From positions 353,702 through 417,701 of the forward strand of contig JALRMH010000034.1 in the NCBI GenBank assembly GCA_026119935.1: DNA of 64,000 nucleotides, written 5' to 3'. Made by a program: the position numbers and the translations under genes. The notes beneath the pieces are model-generated. The model was given only the letters and a program-made list of their open reading frames with translations, searched no databases and was not told the DNA's origin. Of the stretch, positions 10,141 to 21,871 are shown one piece after another; position 1 is the first letter of the stretch; each line of letters opens with the position of its first letter. The DNA is from Endothia cerciana. Taxonomy: Eukaryota > Ascomycota > Sordariomycetes > Diaporthales > Cryphonectriaceae.

Positions 10141-12605
10141 TGAGTGCAAGAAATGAATATTATCATTCCTCCCTCCCTCAAGCGGCCGTCTTGACGTGTC
10201 TGTCTCCTCAGGACGAGCGAAATTGCACCGAGTGGAGCCCAGTCTTTAATGCTGCCAATGTGGCTCAGGTTCCTGACTGCCCATCCCCACCGTCCCACCA
10301 CGCCATCCCGTCTCTGGGCTGCTGGCCTCTCACACCAGATCCGGCCCGTGCTGCAGCACACGAACCGCGAGGAACGACCTTGGAAGTGACCCCCTACAGT
10401 GCTGGCCAATCGGGCAAGGCCTGCAGGGGACCTCTGGCTGTGGCCTCAGATTGCACTGCGTACTGCTGTGTGTGCAAGCTGATTATGATGCTGGTCTGTT
10501 ATCTTCCCACTTGCGAACTTGCTATGTACCTGGGCACTCGCGCGCCTTTCCTCTGACAGAATATCAAGATCTTCGTTCAGTCTTGACGACGGCGACGATT
10601 ACTGGTTGTGATGCTGTTTGATGCTGATGTCGGGATGGTGATAGGCACATGCATATCCCAGCAGCTGCAGACCAAGACCTTGTTTTCCAGCCCGGTGTCG
10701 CTGCCCAGGGTCAGAGTCCCGGGTTGTTTACAGCCCAGCAAGATCAGAACCAGAGTAACAGGGAGATACGGAAGAGCGTGCGGGGGGCATGCCCAGCTGC
10801 TACAACGGCACAACAGTAACGGTCCATGCAGCCCTGTGCATGCCGCACCGGGTTTTGTCTGGGGATCACCACCAGCGCCTAGCCTATCCATCTGTCAGTC
10901 GTCCTGCTTCCACAGGCCTGTGTGCTTTGTTGTACCGTGTGGCGCAAGACGCCCGCTGGCCCGGAAGATAAAACGAGACGACGACCTGGAGCGCTGGGTT
11001 ACCTTCCGTTAGGGGCTACCGATGGTTTCTCCTGTGGCCCCTGAGGCTGCGGCGAAGAGACATCAAGCAGAATCGACAAGGGATGGGGCTGTTCCGATTG
11101 ACGCTCGGTACTATGCGACGACGGACGCTGACGATGACTCCCTTGGCACCTTCAAGAGACGCTGTCTCGTTGTTCTGTGGTCTCCACCCGGCTGCAAGGC
11201 CTGGTACTGTGGTACATCCTCCGTATATGCAGTGCTACCTCACGACACACCCGGTAGTCAGGGGCTACGAAGCCGACGTCTAAGGCAAGCCAGGGCCTGT
11301 CGACCGAGCAGCCTTGTGTATCAGGGCTGTTTTTTCTTTCTTGCCGCGAGAAAGCAACGATGCGTCCGTGTCACACTTCAACTTGTGAAATCATATGAGG
11401 CATTCAACGAGCTGGCTCCGGCCGGCAGGGCAGATCAAGCAAAATCGCGGCCTCCCAGGCGTTTCAGTAGACTGCTAAGGGATGACCTGCTATAGAGTTC
11501 TACCCCATCGCAATCCAATGCGGGATCACTGTGACTTGGGCGTCTCGGATGCAAGTGCCTTCACTGGCCGGCATCGGCTCGATTTGAAACTAGTGCGGAT
11601 ATCTAGTCTATCCCGGTGATCCAGCCTTGCATGTGGAGCCACCACCACACTCGAGCAGGAGGGCGTGGCTCTCTAGGGCCAGGTTTACTTGTGGTAGTTG
11701 GACATGAATCGTATTCTGTAGATGGGATCCATGCGTGGCCTTGCGGCCAGCCTGGTAGGCTATCATGTATTCTCTCCCCCTTTAGTCCACTCGTCGCGTT
11801 TCCCCGTCCGAACTCTTCCCCTCAGACGTTGCTTGAACGGTTTGGACGGGCTGGACGGGCGGTGCGAATGTCATCTGAAGGGCTAGAACGAATTCCAAGT
11901 GAGGACATCTTCTCTGCAAACAAAAACCAGTCTGTTTCTCACACTTGACTTTCTACACCACCCAACCCAATCGGGCTGCCCAAAAGCACTCGCCCAAACA
12001 CATGATCTGCTGCGTTCCGCTGGGTCCCGGGCTCTGGGCACACCCCTATATTCATTGTGTTCTCAGTTGTCTGGCAGCCTGCCAGTACGTCCAGAGCATC
12101 GGCTAGGATGGCTGAGTCCTCCCCGCACAATCGACCTAGCTCTCTGACGACCTGGTGACCTGTGAGGATAGCATCATCACGATGACAGGGCAGATCCTGA
12201 TATCGAATATTACGGACGTAGCCCGGGGAAGAGAAAATGAGTGGACTGGAGGCGTCGAGGTACGGTGTAGCATCTCGCCAGGGAGACGCGCACACACTTG
12301 ACATTGACGACAGGGATGCCTCCAATCTCTGACGCCTTTCAAAGCCTGTCCAATGATTCTATTGTTTTGCACCATCGTGTTCTGTCACCCTTATCTCATG
12401 GTGAAGCACGCGCTGCTTGCATCCACCGCTTTGCCCGCGGGCTGCTTCTTCCAGGACCTAGTGCCCAGTGCCCAGTGCCGTTTGGGAGTTTTTGGTGGTC
12501 CTGAGCCGAAGTCAAGGTCATGTCCACCAGCATGCTGACCGTCACGTGAACTCGTACGTCGTGGAGACTTCATCATCTCGGTAAGCCGCTGCTCCTCGCA
12601 AAATA

Positions 12606-13612
12606 TTATTTAGACTGGCCCTTCTCGGCCCGGTCTGCCTCCTTCATGCGGTCCTTGAACTCCCTGGGCGTCTCAAACGGCTCCTTGGGTGCCTTAGTCG
12701 TTCCCAACCCAAACCAGCCCTTGCTCTTGCCGCCCAGCGCACTCCACAGGCCAATGTGTTTCCTCTTGGCCTCGGCCTCCGCGGCCTTGTACCTTTTCTC
12801 CATCGCATCCCCGCCAAATTCGGCACCGGTCTTAGCTTCGTAGGCTGTTGCGAGCCCTTGGTGGACCATCTCGAGGCCGATGTCACTGCGGAGGAAGAAA
12901 AGGCGGCGGATGTAGACGGTGGCGACGACTCGGTCATATTGATCCCGCTTGTAGATATGCGCGCGGACGTGGCGGTTCAGGATCCGTGACTGTAGCCACT
13001 CCAGAGCCTCTGCGGAGTATGGCTGAGCTGGACGACCAAAGTGCCCCCCCTCTGGCGCGTCTACACCGGCCAGGCGGATGGGGATCTGGAAGGCCGGAAC
13101 AAAACGTTAGCGAGCTCTCCTGCTTAGAGGCAGAGACATCACAAATGCAGCCATCCCGGTGCACAGAGTGCACGCGTCAGTGGACGGATGGAACGCACGG
13201 TATTTCCTCTGAGAGCTTTCTTCTCCGTCGGCACCTTCCTCAGCCTGCCCCAGCCTGCCCAGCGTCCTCCGGGCGTGTGGAAAAGGTGAAAGCCGTCGCC
13301 ATCCCCGACGCTGGTGACTTTGCCAAACAAGCGCCGTTTGCGATAATGGTGTGGAAGAATGTATTCGATGCTGGGAATACGGCGCAGATAGGTCCTGTAG
13401 AACTTGAGGCCGCCGAACAGGACAGTTGTTATGACGAAGGCCGAAACCCAGGTGCGAGGGTCTTCGTAATGATCCACGTTCAGCGAGTCATTCCAGCTCA
13501 CCGGTTTGTTCGTCCTGTTCGATGAAGTCGAGGAAGGCAGGGATGACGACTTTTCCTCACCAGCGCCGTTCGAGGAAGCGGAGGCTGACCCCGATTGCCA
13601 TGGCCATGGCAT
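12606..13612 (-). CDS. lcl3: LCL3-like membrane-anchored staphylococcal-nuclease-domain endonuclease
   Basis: Predicted calcium-dependent TNase/SNase-fold nuclease, reported as a mitochondrial or membrane protein in the LCL3 family. Exons 13612-13199 and 13085-12606; the intron (13086-13198) lies between codons and joins LRGNT to IPIRLAG, giving 297 aa. A Ser-rich N-terminus precedes one membrane segment (WVSAFVITTVLFGGLKFY, roughly residues 54-71). The SNase domain then starts with GKVTSVGDGDGFHLFHTPGG. IRLAGVDAPEGGHFG and the later KRDQYDRVVATVYI are the typical substrate and metal-binding stretches of the fold. Length, anchor position and the Trp/Gly-rich insert before the intron match LCL3 proteins. 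The 3' end lies beside a long gene-free region. Confidence 0.93.
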
Positions 13613-14013
13613 TTTGTTGTCGTGACGAAGAGTAAGGGTCACTATGGAGGCTGGCGGTCGCCACGCCTCATGTGGGTTGGTGGGTATGTGATGGCAGCGG
13701 GGTCTGGAAGTGAGGAGAAATGGGGTCTGGTGAGAACGGCTAAAGGCCAGCTTGGGGTCGCCCGAGAAGTTAAGGCGACACCCCGGTTCGAAGAGGATGG
13801 GAGCGAGACCCTACAACACAAGATAGAACTGAGAATACGTTCGGCATTTTTTTTTCTTCTTCTCCATTGGCTTTCGCACCGCCGACTTTACGCGCAATCT
13901 TAGATATAGGACAGGCACCCGCTTCTCAATCACCCTTCAAACTTCTTGACGACACAACCTTTGGTTTGACTGCTGCAGTGATGTCTCACTGTTACGAGCG
14001 GTTGACCAAGCAA
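13613..14013. other. LCL3 upstream region and ARPC2 3' flank
   Basis: Holds the LCL3 promoter and the 3' flank of ARPC2; both genes are on the minus strand. Apart from a T-rich stretch near 13849-13862 I see nothing notable. Confidence 0.55.
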
Positions 14014-15278
14014 TCATGGACCGTGGACCTTGAACGTCCGCCCACTGGCGGTCTTGCGCTCCTTCTCCTCGCTGTCCGGCCTAGCTCTGCGGAGAACTGC
14101 ATAACGTTAGCGACGTTCCGGTCCGTAGTAAAGCTTCCCCCTGGCTTACCTTGGAGGAAATCCGCCGTGCGCCGTCTCATTCGTGAGTGGATATATGCCT
14201 GACACACAAATTAGCGTTGGACAACCCAAGTCTTGCCAATAGATCTAGCGCTCACCTTTGAGGCCTTGATGTGATAATGGAAATAGTCACGGAAGGTCTG
14301 AATGTGCGAGATGACATCGGGCATCCGCTGAGGCGTCAAGTGCCGAGGAAACAGGACTGGACCGGGGTCAGCAACCTGTCCCAATGCTTGAACTCACACA
14401 AGCAAACGATTGAATTCCTCTTACCAAATGTCACGTAGCCAACCTCACCCGTGCCGGTATTCTGCACCCCTGGCACGCCCTGCAGTTCCAGAGGCGGATC
14501 GGTCCGGAACAGCACTTGAGGTGCATTCTGGATAGCCCGTCGCCTGGCATCCACAAATTCCTGTATGAAGACCTTTCCGAACACCCGGTCTGTCTCTTCT
14601 CTGAAGATGGTGCTGAAAATAACAGTGACTCTGTCGTGGCTTGACTTGACATATATAGCCTCCTCCTCTCGGTAGTGGATGGCCATGACCTCCCCGCCCT
14701 CCCGTACGCCCTGTGGGGCCTCCTCAGACGTGTATTTGGACGCCGCCTCCTTCAGCTTGTAATGCTCCTCATAGGCATGTTCGAATGGTGCAGCCATGGC
14801 GTTGCGCTTCAGCAGGGAGACCTTCTTAACGAGCTCATCACGGGCTTCTGCATAAGACGAATTAGCCTCCAATCCACATCTAGAGCACCACCCTCCTCTA
14901 CATACCCTTATCGGCAGGCAGGTTCTCGAGATCAATCAAGACGGAGAAGTCGTAGCCTGGCTCCGGAGGTACTACGTATTCTCCATACTCGCGGTTGAGG
15001 ACTTGCTCTGCGCCGTACTTGACAAGGTCTCGGTAGCATTTTATTTGGATAGACACGAGGATCTTGGTCTTGACTTCTGGAGTGGAGATGTGGAAGATGA
15101 CGCCGTCGAAGTCGGACACGGTCTGGTCAATGGAGACAGGAGGAGATCTGGCAGTTAAGGAGGTCAACGTCAGTGGCCTGTCGCGCGGGACATGGAGCAT
15201 GCTGTCCACCTCTTACCCTGAGAACCTCTCTGTCAGCACTGATTGAATCAGCACGTTCTGGTAGTCGAGAAGAAGCAT
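14014..15278 (-). CDS. arpc2: Actin-related protein 2/3 complex subunit 2 (p34)
   Basis: Core subunit of the Arp2/3 complex, which nucleates branched actin at endocytic patches and hyphal tips. Six exons: 15278-15217, 15147-14906, 14847-14425, 14356-14256, 14198-14150, 14096-14014. All splice sites are GT-AG and phases agree, giving 319 aa. The start is MLLLDYQNVLIQ, as in the family. Diagnostic stretches are VSDFDGVIFHIS, LNREYGEYVV, PGYDFSVLIDLENLPADK, VSLLKRNAMAAPFE, RDEL before it, DRVTVIFSTIF, GYVTFVLFPRHLTP, FRDYFHYHIKASKAYIHSRM and the C-terminal VLRRARPD. The end (KVHGP, TGA at 14014-14016) is also typical. Two exons are short (49 and 83 nt), so the gene is easily mis-called without splicing. 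It shares a divergent promoter region with DIP2. Confidence 0.95.
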
Positions 15279-15678
15279 TGTGACGGTGGCTTCCCCTCGA
15301 TGCTGGTTTTTGTTTTTTGTGCGCGAGTGTTGAGGTTGAGGGAGGGACCTTCTCGTGGTTGGGGGGGGGGGGTTGACGGGTTGCGGTCAGGGCTGGCACA
15401 AGACACAAGGGGTATCAAGAAGGTGCTGTATGGCAATGATGACCTGTCTGCCTGCTCTCTCAGCGGTCGTGCCCAGATGGTGGGGCTGGTGATGCTGGAT
15501 TGGAGCTAGGTACCCCTGGACTGTGAATGCTCCTAGTTATGGAGCACTTGGTACAGCACGACCCCCCGGTTCTTATCGTTATCGCATTCTTTAAAAAAGT
15601 TGATCAATCCAGAATTCCAACCACGAACTACGACCAGCGCATCCGAAGCCTTCTCTTAGCATTCGCTGCATTGCAACC
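15279..15678. promoter_or_regulatory. Divergent promoter region between ARPC2 and DIP2
   Basis: 400 bp between two start codons pointing away from each other, so both promoters should lie here. It contains a G12 tract at 15361-15372. No TATA box is obvious. Confidence 0.55.
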
Positions 15679-18639
15679 ATGGTCAGGTCATATCTGTATG
15701 TCTCTCTATGTACCCCGACTTTCTAATTCCAAAGGCGCCTACTCACAGTGACCGCGCATAGGAAATACGAGCACTCCAAATCCTTCGGCTTAATTACGGC
15801 CAGCTCGTCTAACATCGTCTGGTCCTCTCGAGACAAGACCACTACTGGGGCAGGCCAGGCCGTCGTCGCGGCCAACGAGGAGGTGCTATGTTGGGACATA
15901 AAGAAAGCCGAGCTCGTGACTCGCTGGCGGGATGAGAACTGCAAGGCGCAGGTCACCGCCATCGCCCAGAGCAAGACCGACAAGGACGTCTTCGCCGTCG
16001 GCTACGAGGATGGCACTATTCGGTTATGGGACAGCAAGATTGCAACTACAATTCTCAACTTCAATGGTCACAAATCCGCAATTACCATTCTGGCTTTCGA
16101 CAAGTCTGGTATCCGTCTAGCCAGTGGATCCAAAGACACTGATGTGATATTATGGGATCTTGTAGCCGAAGTTGGCCAGTACAAGCTGCGAGGACACAAA
16201 GACCAGGTTACTGGCCTCCACTTCGTCGAGCCTAATGTGCAAGCAGAAGACGAGGAAATGCAGCAGCTGATGGCTCTGGATGGCGAAGGTCAAGGGGACG
16301 GCTATCTTCTGACTACGGGTAAAGACTCGCTCATCAAGCTATGGGATCTCTCTTCGCGGCACTGTATCGAGACACATGTCGCGCAGACCAATGGAGAATG
16401 CTGGGCTCTTGGTGTCTCCCCTGACTTGAGCGGCTGTGTCACGGCCGGAAGCGACGGGGAGTTGAAGGTATGGGCTCTCAACGCTGCCGGTCTTTCCGCT
16501 GCTGCCCATCAAGTCGACACACCGCAGACAACATATTTTCTCCAGGATCATGGGACTTTACACCGCCAGAGCAAGGATAGGGCCGTCGTGGTGTGTTTCC
16601 ACCCACGGCAAGACTACTTTGCTGTTCATGGCGTGGAGAAGGCAGTTGAGATTTGGCGGATCCGGAGCGACGCTGAAGTGAAAAAGAGTCTGGCTCGAAA
16701 ACGAAGAAGAAGGCGAGAAAAGCTCGCCTCTACCAAGAAAGAAAAAAATGGAGATGTCGACATGGTGAACGCTGAAAACGACGACGACGAAGCCGACATG
16801 CAGCCGGATGTATCAGATGTCTTTGGACAGCATGTCATCGTGAGAACGACGGGCAAAGTTCGATCCGTCGACTGGGCGGCGAACCGCGGGCACAAGCAGT
16901 TGCAATTGCTCGTCGCAACCACAAACAACCAGCTCGAGTTGTATGACATCGCGACGAAGGAGGAGACGAGGAAGTCAAAAAAGGAGGTGCCAAATTATAC
17001 CAAGTCATTGTCAGTGGAACTTCCTGGGCACAGGGCGGACATCCGAGCCCTGTCGCTGAGCTCAGACGACAAGCTGCTTGCCTCTGCGGCCAACGGCAGT
17101 CTGAAGATCTGGAACGTCAGGACCCAGACCTGTGTCCGAACATTCGAGTGTGGGTATGCGCTCTGCTGCTCATTTTTGCCCGGCGACAAAGTGGTCGTCG
17201 TGGGTACCAAGAGTGGTGAATTGGAGCTGTTCGATGTCACATCGGCATCTCTGATCGACAGAGTATTGGCTCATGAAGGAGCAATCTGGTCTCTTCAGGT
17301 GCACCCGGACGGGCGGTCTGTTGTCACAGGCAGTGCCGATAAGACGGCCAAGTTCTGGGACTTCAAAATCGTCCAGGAGCAGGTCCTCGGCACCACGAGA
17401 ACCACGCCAAGGCTCAAGCTTGTTCAATCGCGGGCTCTCAAGGTTTCAGACGATATCCTGAGTCTGAAATTCTCCCCGGATGCGAAGCTCCTAGCCGTGG
17501 CATTGTTGGACAACACTGTCAAGGTGTTTTTCGCCGACTCGCTCAAGCTCTACCTCAACCTATACGGTCACAAGCTACCGGTCTTGAGTATGGACATTTC
17601 TTACGACAGCAAGCTCATCGTTACCAGCTCGGCAGACAAAAATGTCAGAATATGGGGCTTGGATTTTGGAGATTGTCACAAGGCATTATTTGCACACCAG
17701 GACAGTATCTTGCAGGTGGGATTTGTGCCTCACAACTCGGACGGAAACGGGCACCACTTTTTCAGTACCGGCAAGGACCGTACAATCAAGTACTGGGACG
17801 CCGACAAATTCGAGCAGATCCAAAGGATCGATGGCCACCACGGCGAGATATGGGCTCTCGCTATGAGCCACAGCGGAACATTCATAATCAGTGCGAGCCA
17901 TGATAAGAGCATCCGCGTCTGGGAGGAGACCGACGAACAGATCTTCCTTGAGGAAGAGCGCGAAAAGGAGATCGAGGAATTGTATGAGACTACGCTGACC
18001 ACGTCACTCGGGGATGGTCCGGACGCGGAAAACCAGGACGGCGAGGTAGCGGCTGCCAGTAAGCAGACGGTAGAGACCCTCATGGCTGGTGAGAGGATTG
18101 TGGAATCACTTGAGCTCGGTATGGCCGATCTCAGCGTGGTTAGAGAGTGGGAAGAAGCCAGACTGAGCAACCCAAACCTTGCGCCACCACAGCGCAATCC
18201 GATATTTATGGCTTTGGGTGGCATCAGCGCGGAGGTCTATGTTATGAACACTCTCCAGCGCCTCAAGGCTTCCGCGCTTCATGATGCTCTACTAGTGTTG
18301 CCATTTTCGACCGTCCCGCTTCTCTTCACTTTCCTCGACACCTTCGCGATGCGGTCGATGAATATTCCTCTGACCTGTCGCATATTGTTCTTCATGCTCA
18401 AGACACATCACAAACAAATCGTCGCCAGTAAAACGATGCGGGCTATGTTAGACAGTATACGGACGAATTTGAGGCAGGCGTTGAGGGAACAGAAGGATGA
18501 AATGGGATACAACATTGCGGCACTGAAAGTCGTGGGGATGCAGATTCAAGAAAAGAGTATCAAGGACTACGTGGACGAAAATTGGGATGAGGAGGAAAGC
18601 AGTGGCGTTAAAAAACGAGCATTCGTCCAAGTCTCATGA
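15679..18639 (+). CDS. utp12: U3 small nucleolar RNA-associated protein 12 (DIP2/UTP12), WD40 protein
   Basis: Nucleolar WD40 subunit of the UTP-B module of the small-subunit processome, needed for early 18S rRNA processing. It has two exons: a 17-nt first coding exon 15679-15695 and 15762-18639, joined by a GTATGT...TAG intron. The join gives MVRSYLKYEHSKSFGLI, which matches the conserved family start. The ATG at 15748 falls in the intron. The product is 964 aa. About a dozen WD repeats are seen, for example GYEDGTIRLWDS, SGSKDTDVILWDL, AANGSLKIWNV, TGSADKTAKFWDF, TSSADKNVRIWGL and SASHDKSIRVWEE. A basic, acidic linker (KRRRRREKL, then DDDEAD) sits between the two propellers. The C-terminal Utp12 domain covers roughly the last 150 residues (ALHDALLVLPFSTVPLL..., LFFMLKTHHKQIV). 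Confidence 0.96.
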
Positions 18640-19274
18640 GGTAGACTCCGACATCGAGAACCAACTTCACCATCTCAGGCGGGACGCAAAGGGCCCCCGG
18701 CCTGCAACCTACTGATCCGACTCTCATCAGAAGAATGACCGCCATTTGGAGAGCCTGGTAAGATCCGGCTGCAAGACCTTGAGCGTTTAGGTAGGATCAA
18801 AGTCTAGCCTAGCGCCAGCCGAAGGGAACTGACATCTGCCGATCTCCACATTTCCCCGCGTTGTGGTGGTTGCAGTCCTGATCTCCATGTGTCAGCCCGT
18901 CCTGGCCAACGTGATGCTATGCCTAAAAGCTCGTGGCTTGTCTTGGTTTTGGTTAATGGCAAGCATGAGACTTGCTAAAGTGGGGGCCGGGTAAAGGTGA
19001 GGCACCACCGCCCGTCGGTTCTGGAGGACGGTATGCTTGAGGACATAGGATTATCTCACGTGCAGCATCGTAGACTAGTCCACTAATAATCCAATGCCCG
19101 TAGGATTCATTACATCCGAACACCTTACCTTCACGCATCTCCTCATTACTGGCTTCTCGAACTTTGTAAATTGGCTCACGGGCTTCGACCAACGGCAATC
19201 TCCTAACATATTCACGAGTGTCTAGCCAGTGCTCTATATTGAAGGCATAGTCTTGCGACCTGAAAAGAACCAAG
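18640..19274. other. Intergenic region upstream of the flavin monooxygenase
   Basis: 635 bp holding the 3' UTR of DIP2 and the promoter of the monooxygenase. A 106-codon minus-strand frame (18953-19273) is listed separately. Confidence 0.5.
18953..19273 (-). other. Unassigned 106-codon open frame, head-to-head with the monooxygenase
   Basis: Open frame starting 2 bp from the monooxygenase ATG on the opposite strand. Its composition looks protein-like (REYVRRLPLVEAREPIYKV, then EASNEEMREGKVFGCNES) but I do not recognise it. It would have to share its whole promoter with the monooxygenase coding region, so it may be a gene remnant or chance. I do not assign a function. Confidence 0.2.
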
Positions 19275-21434
19275 ATGGCTCATGTTGACAGCACTGTCAA
19301 TGGCGACAAGTTCATATTGAAAGATGAGCCTGTGGAAAACCTGCGGCGTATGAAGGTCAGGGTGATCGGAGCAGGGTTTTCGGGAATTCTAGCTGCCATC
19401 AGGTCAGGAAAGAAACTTCCTCACACATTATGCATACGTTCCTTTAACGCAGTTGTTAGGATTCCTGAGCGTCTGAGAAATGTAGACCTTGCTGTATATG
19501 AGAAGAACGAGGCGGTGGGTGGAGTATGGTGAGCAGACCCGTCGTTTACACTTGGAGACTTTCAACTCTGACATTGAACAAGGTGGTTGAACAAGTACCC
19601 CGGTACGTATATACTTTTCACTGTTCAATACTTGTGCTAACTTGACCATCGCAAAGGACTGGCTTGTGACATTCCTTGTAAGTGTACTTTCAGTTAATTT
19701 CACCGACTGGCCTAACAAGGTACAGCTCATTCTTACCAGTACACATTTGCTCCAAATCCGCACTGGTCTTCTCTCTATGCCCCTGGCCCGGAGATCCAGA
19801 GGTATCTGCAGGATGTGGCGGATACGTTTGGAGCCACAAGGTACATAAAAACGCATCACAAGCTTCTGCGGAGCGTCTGGAATTCCAATCGCAGGAAGTG
19901 GACAATTCAGGTCCAGAGAACCAACTCAGGGGAGATGTTCGAGGAGGATGATGTGGATGTCCTGATTACCGCCAGAGGAATGCTCAACGAGCCGTCATGG
20001 CCCGACGTGCCTGGGCTACAAAAGTATCAGGGAAAACTTCTTCACTCGGGAGAGTGGGATGATGAGTGAGTTTCTCCATCTTCTATACCACCACCACCAG
20101 TCACTCTTCCCCAGAGGCGAGCTGACATGAAGAAGATATGATTTCCGGAACAAACGCGTGGGCGTCATTGGGAACGGTTCCAGTTCGATCCAAATCGTTC
20201 CAAGCCTACAGCCTCTCAAGGGCATCGAAATGACGGTTTTCATGCGTTCGCCGGTATGCTGCTGATCATCCTACTGTTCTCTATAACCGTGGTCGCTGAT
20301 AGTATGTTTTTAAAAGACGTGGATCACTGGCGCTTTCGGCGACGCCGCGATGAAAGCACTTGGCCTGGGTCCCAGTAGCATTGAGTGTACGTCCGAGTTC
20401 ATCATTCGTTCGACCCACTAGCTGAAGCTGACAAAAATCTGCCAGTCACTCCGGAGATGCGGGAAGCTCTTGTTCGTGATCCGGGAGAGTACCTCAGAAT
20501 GAGGAAGGTGATTGAAGACGACGGCAACCTTATCCACGACTCGACCATTCGGGGGACAAATATGCAGAAGCAGTTCGTCGACGACTTCACCTCGTCGATG
20601 AAACAGCGACTGGCCAAGAAGCCAGAGCTCTTCAACGCCATTATCCCGACGTTTGCGCCCGGGTGCCGCAGGCTAACTCCCGGAAGGGGCTATCTCGAAG
20701 CGCTGATGGAGAATAACGTGGACGTGACTAATGAGACGATTGTCGAGATCACCGAGACTGGCGTCAAACTGGCGAGTGGGCGTGTGGTCGAGGTGGACGC
20801 CCTGGTCTGCGCCACCGGGTTCAAGACGTCCGCGCCTCCGAATTTCGAAGTCGTTGGCAGGGACGGGCTCACACTTGCACAGAGATGGAATCCCCATCCT
20901 GAGAGTTACATGAGCGTGATGGTGGATGGCTTCCCTAACTATCTGATGATGTTCGGTCCGAACAGCGCCATTGGATTTGGCAGTTTGACCAAGATTCTGG
21001 AGAATGAATGCGACTACTGCGTCAAGGTCCTCCGGAAGATGCAGAAGGAGGACTACGCCACCATCGAGCCCAGGCCGGAGAGGGTCAGGGACTTCCAGCA
21101 ATACATTGGCGCCTACTTCGCCAACACGGTATATAAAGACACGTGCAAGTCTTGGTATCGGAGCGAGGGAGGCAAGGGGAACTGGATCATTGGTCTCTGG
21201 CCGGGAAGTACACTTCATGCCCTGGACGCACTGAGGTCACCCCGGTGGGAGGACTTCATCTATGAGAGCTCTGACCCGACAGGCAATAAGCTGCGATGGT
21301 TAGGTAATGGCTGGAGCGTGACGCAAACGGATGGCGATCCATCATGGTACATCAACCCCGACGAGGTGGACTGGCCCAAGGGGGGTAGACCGGAGGAAAA
21401 TCCACGTTTCAAGGCTCGGCCTTGGTCATATTAA
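19275..21434 (+). CDS. Baeyer-Villiger-type FAD-dependent monooxygenase
   Basis: Class B flavin monooxygenase, expected to use FAD, NADPH and oxygen to insert oxygen next to a ketone; substrate unknown. Eight exons: 19275-19402, 19460-19528, 19583-19602, 19657-19677, 19726-20065, 20136-20253, 20317-20386, 20446-21434, giving 584 aa in one frame. Key motifs are the FAD Rossmann VIGAGFSGILAAIR, the ExxxxVGGVWW-type segment (YEKNEAVGGVWW), YPGLACDIPSHSYQY, a Baeyer-Villiger fingerprint YQGKLLHSGEWDDE (Y where F is usual), the NADPH Rossmann VGVIGNGSSSIQI, and the late VDALVCATGF. Two exons are only 20 and 21 nt. The first intron (57 nt) has no stop and would be missed by open-frame calling. The frame is intact, so the gene is probably functional. 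No biosynthetic core gene lies nearby. Confidence 0.9.
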
Positions 21435-21871
21435 ATGTTCCAGGTTCATAGAAACAAAGACAAGAGCTCTTTACGTCACATGCGCCCACGATTACATCGT
21501 AGCAGTATGCGCAGAGCGAACACGGCGTCGTAAGGGTCGCCCACAAAGGTATGAGGAGAGTTCCAAAAAGAAATCCTTTGATTGCCATTTATACTAGGAA
21601 CCTCGGAAGATCGCAAATACATGGCGGAATTGAAGGCGCGTTGGGCAAGCAAACACAGAAAGGAGCTGCGATAGTTGCAGCAGTAATTCCCTGTTTACGG
21701 ACGATGCAACGGAGGAGCCGCATTCTCAAATTGATATTCACAGTAACCACAGGCGCTTGGTAGCTCGCCAAGGGTCATGAGTTGACTACTGCAGTGCATC
21801 CAACCCTCTAGATTTAGACGGTACATAAGAAAAGGTAGGCAGGCATGCGGTTATGAATATCTATCGGGTGC
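21435..21871. other. Convergent intergenic region
   Basis: 3' flanks of the monooxygenase (+) and ATP4 (-). No gene or repeat seen. Confidence 0.55.

Larger units (their letters stand above)
9285..12605. other. Long intergenic region upstream of RAX2, no supported gene
   Basis: About 3.3 kb between the start of RAX2 and the stop of LCL3. It contains a run of CGGT then CGAT units near 9438-9468, a G12 plus TG repeat, and a 10-bp tandem repeat. Open frames up to 157 codons (for example 11022-11495, +) show no domain, no intron structure and no family I recognise. No tRNA or 5S gene was found by eye. Confidence 0.55.

Noticed and set aside
11022..11495. 157-codon plus-strand open frame as a gene
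   Set aside because: No recognised family and Arg/Ala-rich composition typical of random GC-rich frames.
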